DNA from: an uncultured Clostridia bacterium
Lineage (GTDB): Bacteria > Bacillota > Clostridia > Christensenellales > Pumilibacteraceae
Direction of reading: 5' to 3'
Length of the DNA: 7,732 nt
NCBI GenBank assembly: GCA_900553555.1
Contig: USEG01000039.1
Location: forward strand, 1 to 7,732
A model generated the notes under the pieces. The model worked only from the letters and a program-made list of their open reading frames with translations, did not search any database and was not told the DNA's origin. A program made the translations under genes and the position numbers. Each line of letters starts with the position of its first letter. Position 1 is the stretch's first letter. This document shows, in pieces, positions 6,722-7,732 of the stretch.

Positions 6722-6907
6722 TTACAAAGAATTTTTATTGGTACGAAGACAGCGAGTGCACACATACTGATTGGAAACGACGCCGTCGATTTCCACTTTG
6801 ACTTTGTGTACATTTGCGCTGAAAGTACGTTTGGTTTTGCGGTTGGAATGGCTGACATTGTTACCGCTTACTTTACCTTTACCGCAAATAGCACATACCT
6901 TGCTCAT
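6722..6907 (-). CDS. rpmB: 50S ribosomal protein L28, zinc-binding (four-cysteine) form
   Basis: L28 is a small basic protein of the large ribosomal subunit. The 61-residue product begins MSKVCAICGKG and has the L28 core with GNNVSHSNRKTKR (15-27), FSANV (29-33) and a basic C-terminus. Cys5/Cys8 and Cys50/Cys53 form two CxxC pairs, the zinc-ribbon form; B. subtilis L28 lacks these pairs. The ATG at 6907 is chosen because GGGAGGTG (6914-6921 on the reverse strand) is 6 nt upstream. A GTG at 6916 in the same frame overlaps that site and would add residues not seen in L28. The gene is transcribed opposite to its neighbours, as in B. subtilis, with its own promoter and terminator. Confidence 0.96.
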   Translation of the reverse strand: MSKVCAICGKGKVSGNNVSHSNRKTKRTFSANVHKVKVEIDGVVSNQYVCTRCLRTNKNSL

Positions 6908-6943
6908 TGGAAGCACCTCCCGAATTTTTTGACTTACCTATAA

Positions 6944-6972
6944 AGTATAGCATATAAAAAAAGAAAAATCAA
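6944..6972 (-). promoter_or_regulatory. Sigma-A promoter of rpmB with extended -10
   Basis: On the reverse strand TTGATT (6972-6967) is separated by exactly 17 bp from TATACT (6949-6944), which is preceded by TGC and so forms an extended -10 (TGnTATACT). The predicted start is near 6937, leaving a leader of about 30 nt to the ATG at 6907. This is the best promoter in the window. Confidence 0.85.
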
Positions 6973-7018
6973 GTAATTTTATGGCATTTTTGTAAATTTT
7001 TAACATATTCTTAAAAAT

Positions 7019-7058
7019 AAGGAGGAGAAATGTGAAATTTTTTTCAAACCGGCCTTAA
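7019..7058 (+). other. Orphan ribosome binding site with mini-ORF in the rpmB-yloU spacer
   Basis: AAGGAGGAG (7019-7027) is a strong SD sequence with no annotated gene after it. Two starts overlap behind it: ATG at 7030, followed at once by TGA (a start-stop), and GTG at 7032 with ideal spacing, encoding eight residues (MKFFSNRP) before a TAA at 7056-7058. I see no convincing promoter for it. The 214-nt spacer (6908-7121) otherwise holds the rpmB promoter and leader, the probable yloU promoter, and A/T runs. It could be a leader peptide, the remains of a lost gene, or chance. Confidence 0.35.
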
Positions 7059-7062
7059 TTTG

Positions 7063-7091
7063 TTGCTTTTTTTATTTGTATATAGTAAAAT
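7063..7091 (+). promoter_or_regulatory. Probable sigma-A promoter of the yloU-fakA operon
   Basis: TTGCTT (7063-7068) and TAAAAT (7086-7091) are separated by exactly 17 bp. The -10 matches the consensus at five of six positions; the -35 matches only its TTG. The predicted start near 7098 gives a leader of about 25 nt containing the ribosome binding site. The adjacent TATAGT at 7081 looks like a better -10, but no -35 stands at a proper distance from it. Confidence 0.55.
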
Positions 7092-7121
7092 AAGGGGGAC
7101 AGAACGTTATCGGGAGGTATT

Positions 7122-7472
7122 ATGAGCGTCAGTACATCCAATGCATATGGCCGAATTACGGTTACCGAAGAAGCGATAGCGCAGGTTGCCGGCAGTTCTG
7201 CACTGGAATGTTATGGCATCGTAGACATGATTTCAAAGCGTTTTACCGACAGTTTGTCGGATATGCTAAGAAAGCAAAAGATTTCCCGTGGAGTTCGCGT
7301 CTTCACAAACGGTGACAGAATTTATATTGATTTATATGTAGTAATAAAATACGGTTTATCCATAGAGGCTGTATCGCAGTCGCTTAGACGAGCGGTAAAG
7401 TATAATGTGGAACGTTTTACGGGAATGGTGGTGGATGACATCAATATAAACGTCGTTGGAGTGAGAGTTTAA
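7122..7472 (+). CDS. yloU: Asp23/Gls24 family envelope stress response protein (YloU-like)
   Basis: This 116-residue protein belongs to the Asp23/DUF322 family, whose members are cytoplasmic and in Staphylococcus sit at the membrane and are linked to cell-envelope stress. The molecular function of YloU is not established. Typical features are GRITVTEEAIAQVAG near the N-terminus (residues 10-24), the central GDRIYIDLYVVIKYG strand region (64-78), and the C-terminal FTGMVVDDININVVGV. No signal peptide or membrane segment is visible. GGGAGGT at 7112-7118 is 3 nt before the ATG at 7122. Next to fakA it is almost universally conserved in Bacillota, which suggests a link to fatty acid or envelope metabolism, but that is inference from context. 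Only 18 nt separate it from fakA, so the two are probably cotranscribed. Confidence 0.93.
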   Translation: MSVSTSNAYGRITVTEEAIAQVAGSSALECYGIVDMISKRFTDSLSDMLRKQKISRGVRVFTNGDRIYIDLYVVIKYGLSIEAVSQSLRRAVKYNVERFTGMVVDDININVVGVRV

Positions 7473-7490
7473 TTTATCGGAGGTTTGTTA

Positions 7491-7732
7491 ATGATTAAGT
7501 CAATTAACGGCGCTACTTTCAGAAGGATGATTTTAAGCGGTGCAAAGCTGCTTAATGCAAATAAAGAATACGTTGATTCGCTGAATGTTTTCCCGGTTCC
7601 GGATGGAGACACCGGAACAAATATGTCGCTGACAATGGCGTCGGCGGCGCGTGAAGTATCGGAATGTACGTCCAATTCAATGTCGCTTTTGTGTTCCGCC
7701 TTCTCAAAAGGCGCTCTCAAAGGAGCGAGAGG
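7491..7732 (+). CDS. fakA: Fatty acid kinase catalytic subunit FakA (DhaL domain), 5' part
   Basis: FakA (YloV) phosphorylates exogenous fatty acids held by FakB carrier proteins, feeding acyl-phosphate into phospholipid synthesis. Only the first 80 complete codons are in the window; the frame is still open at 7732, and the full protein is usually about 550 residues. The visible part is the start of the DhaL-type ATP-binding domain. NVFPVPDGDTGTNM (32-45) carries the metal-binding aspartates Asp38 and Asp40, and SKGALKGAR (72-80) leads into the expected GNSG loop just past the edge. GGAGGT at 7479-7484 lies 6 nt before the ATG at 7491. The start MIKSINGATF fits the family well. It forms an operon with the preceding yloU. 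Confidence 0.95.
   Translation, partial: MIKSINGATFRRMILSGAKLLNANKEYVDSLNVFPVPDGDTGTNMSLTMASAAREVSECTSNSMSLLCSAFSKGALKGAR

Noticed and set aside
7063..7086. TTGCTT paired with TATAGT as the yloU promoter
   Set aside because: The spacer is only 12 bp, too short for sigma-A. TAAAAT five bases further on gives 17 bp.
6908..7121. A riboswitch, T-box or structured leader in the longest non-coding stretch
   Set aside because: Only A/T runs and a weak 5-bp hairpin (7033-7046) are seen. No conserved riboswitch core or long stem is present, and two promoters explain most of the space.
7469..7720. An 83-codon reverse open frame at the right edge
   Set aside because: It is antisense to the start of fakA, where NVFPVPDGDTGTNM fixes the true frame.
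1..7732. Mobile elements, CRISPR arrays, phage genes or a new defence system
   Set aside because: No transposase or integrase sequence, direct-repeat array, tRNA or gene of foreign appearance was found; every large frame is a known conserved housekeeping family in its usual order.

Overview
The window is a stretch of conserved chromosomal housekeeping DNA from a low-to-moderate G+C Gram-positive bacterium (Bacillota, most likely class Clostridia). Three things support this. The gene order priA-def-fmt-rsmB-rlmN-rsgA-rpe-spoVM-rpmB(reverse)-yloU-fakA is, as I recall it, the order of the Bacillus subtilis priA-fakA region with three genes missing. The ribosome binding sites are strong GGAGG types. 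A 28-codon gene matching SpoVM points to an endospore former or the recent descendant of one. I cannot name the genus.

Bases 1-6509 hold one tightly packed forward cluster: the 3' part of priA (replication restart helicase), def (peptide deformylase), fmt (Met-tRNAi formyltransferase), rsmB (16S rRNA m5C967 methyltransferase), rlmN (m2A methyltransferase for 23S rRNA and tRNA), rsgA (30S maturation GTPase) and rpe (ribulose-phosphate 3-epimerase). From def to rpe there is no intergenic base: each start codon overlaps the previous stop by 4 or 8 nt, so translation is probably coupled. The common theme is making and starting the ribosome. Fmt and Def form a formylation/deformylation pair, RsmB and RlmN modify rRNA, and RsgA checks the 30S subunit. 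PriA and Rpe are regular passengers in this cluster.

Bases 6510-6721 hold the tiny gene spoVM and a hairpin that can end transcription from both sides. rpmB (ribosomal protein L28, four-cysteine zinc form) lies on the reverse strand at 6722-6907 and has a good sigma-A promoter with an extended -10. Bases 6908-7121 are an A+T-rich divergent spacer. It holds the rpmB promoter, a probable promoter for the next forward operon, and an unexplained strong ribosome binding site followed by a mini-ORF. From 7122 a second forward operon starts with an Asp23/YloU protein and the 5' end of fakA (fatty acid kinase, DhaL-type), which runs off the window.

I see no mobile element, CRISPR array, tRNA or rRNA gene, riboswitch, or clearly new multi-gene system. 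The points worth a second look are: RsgA lacking the switch-I histidine, the missing prpC-prkC pair between rlmN and rsgA, the spoVM gene with its possible sporulation -10 box, altered motifs in Def, and the mini-ORF in the rpmB-yloU spacer.
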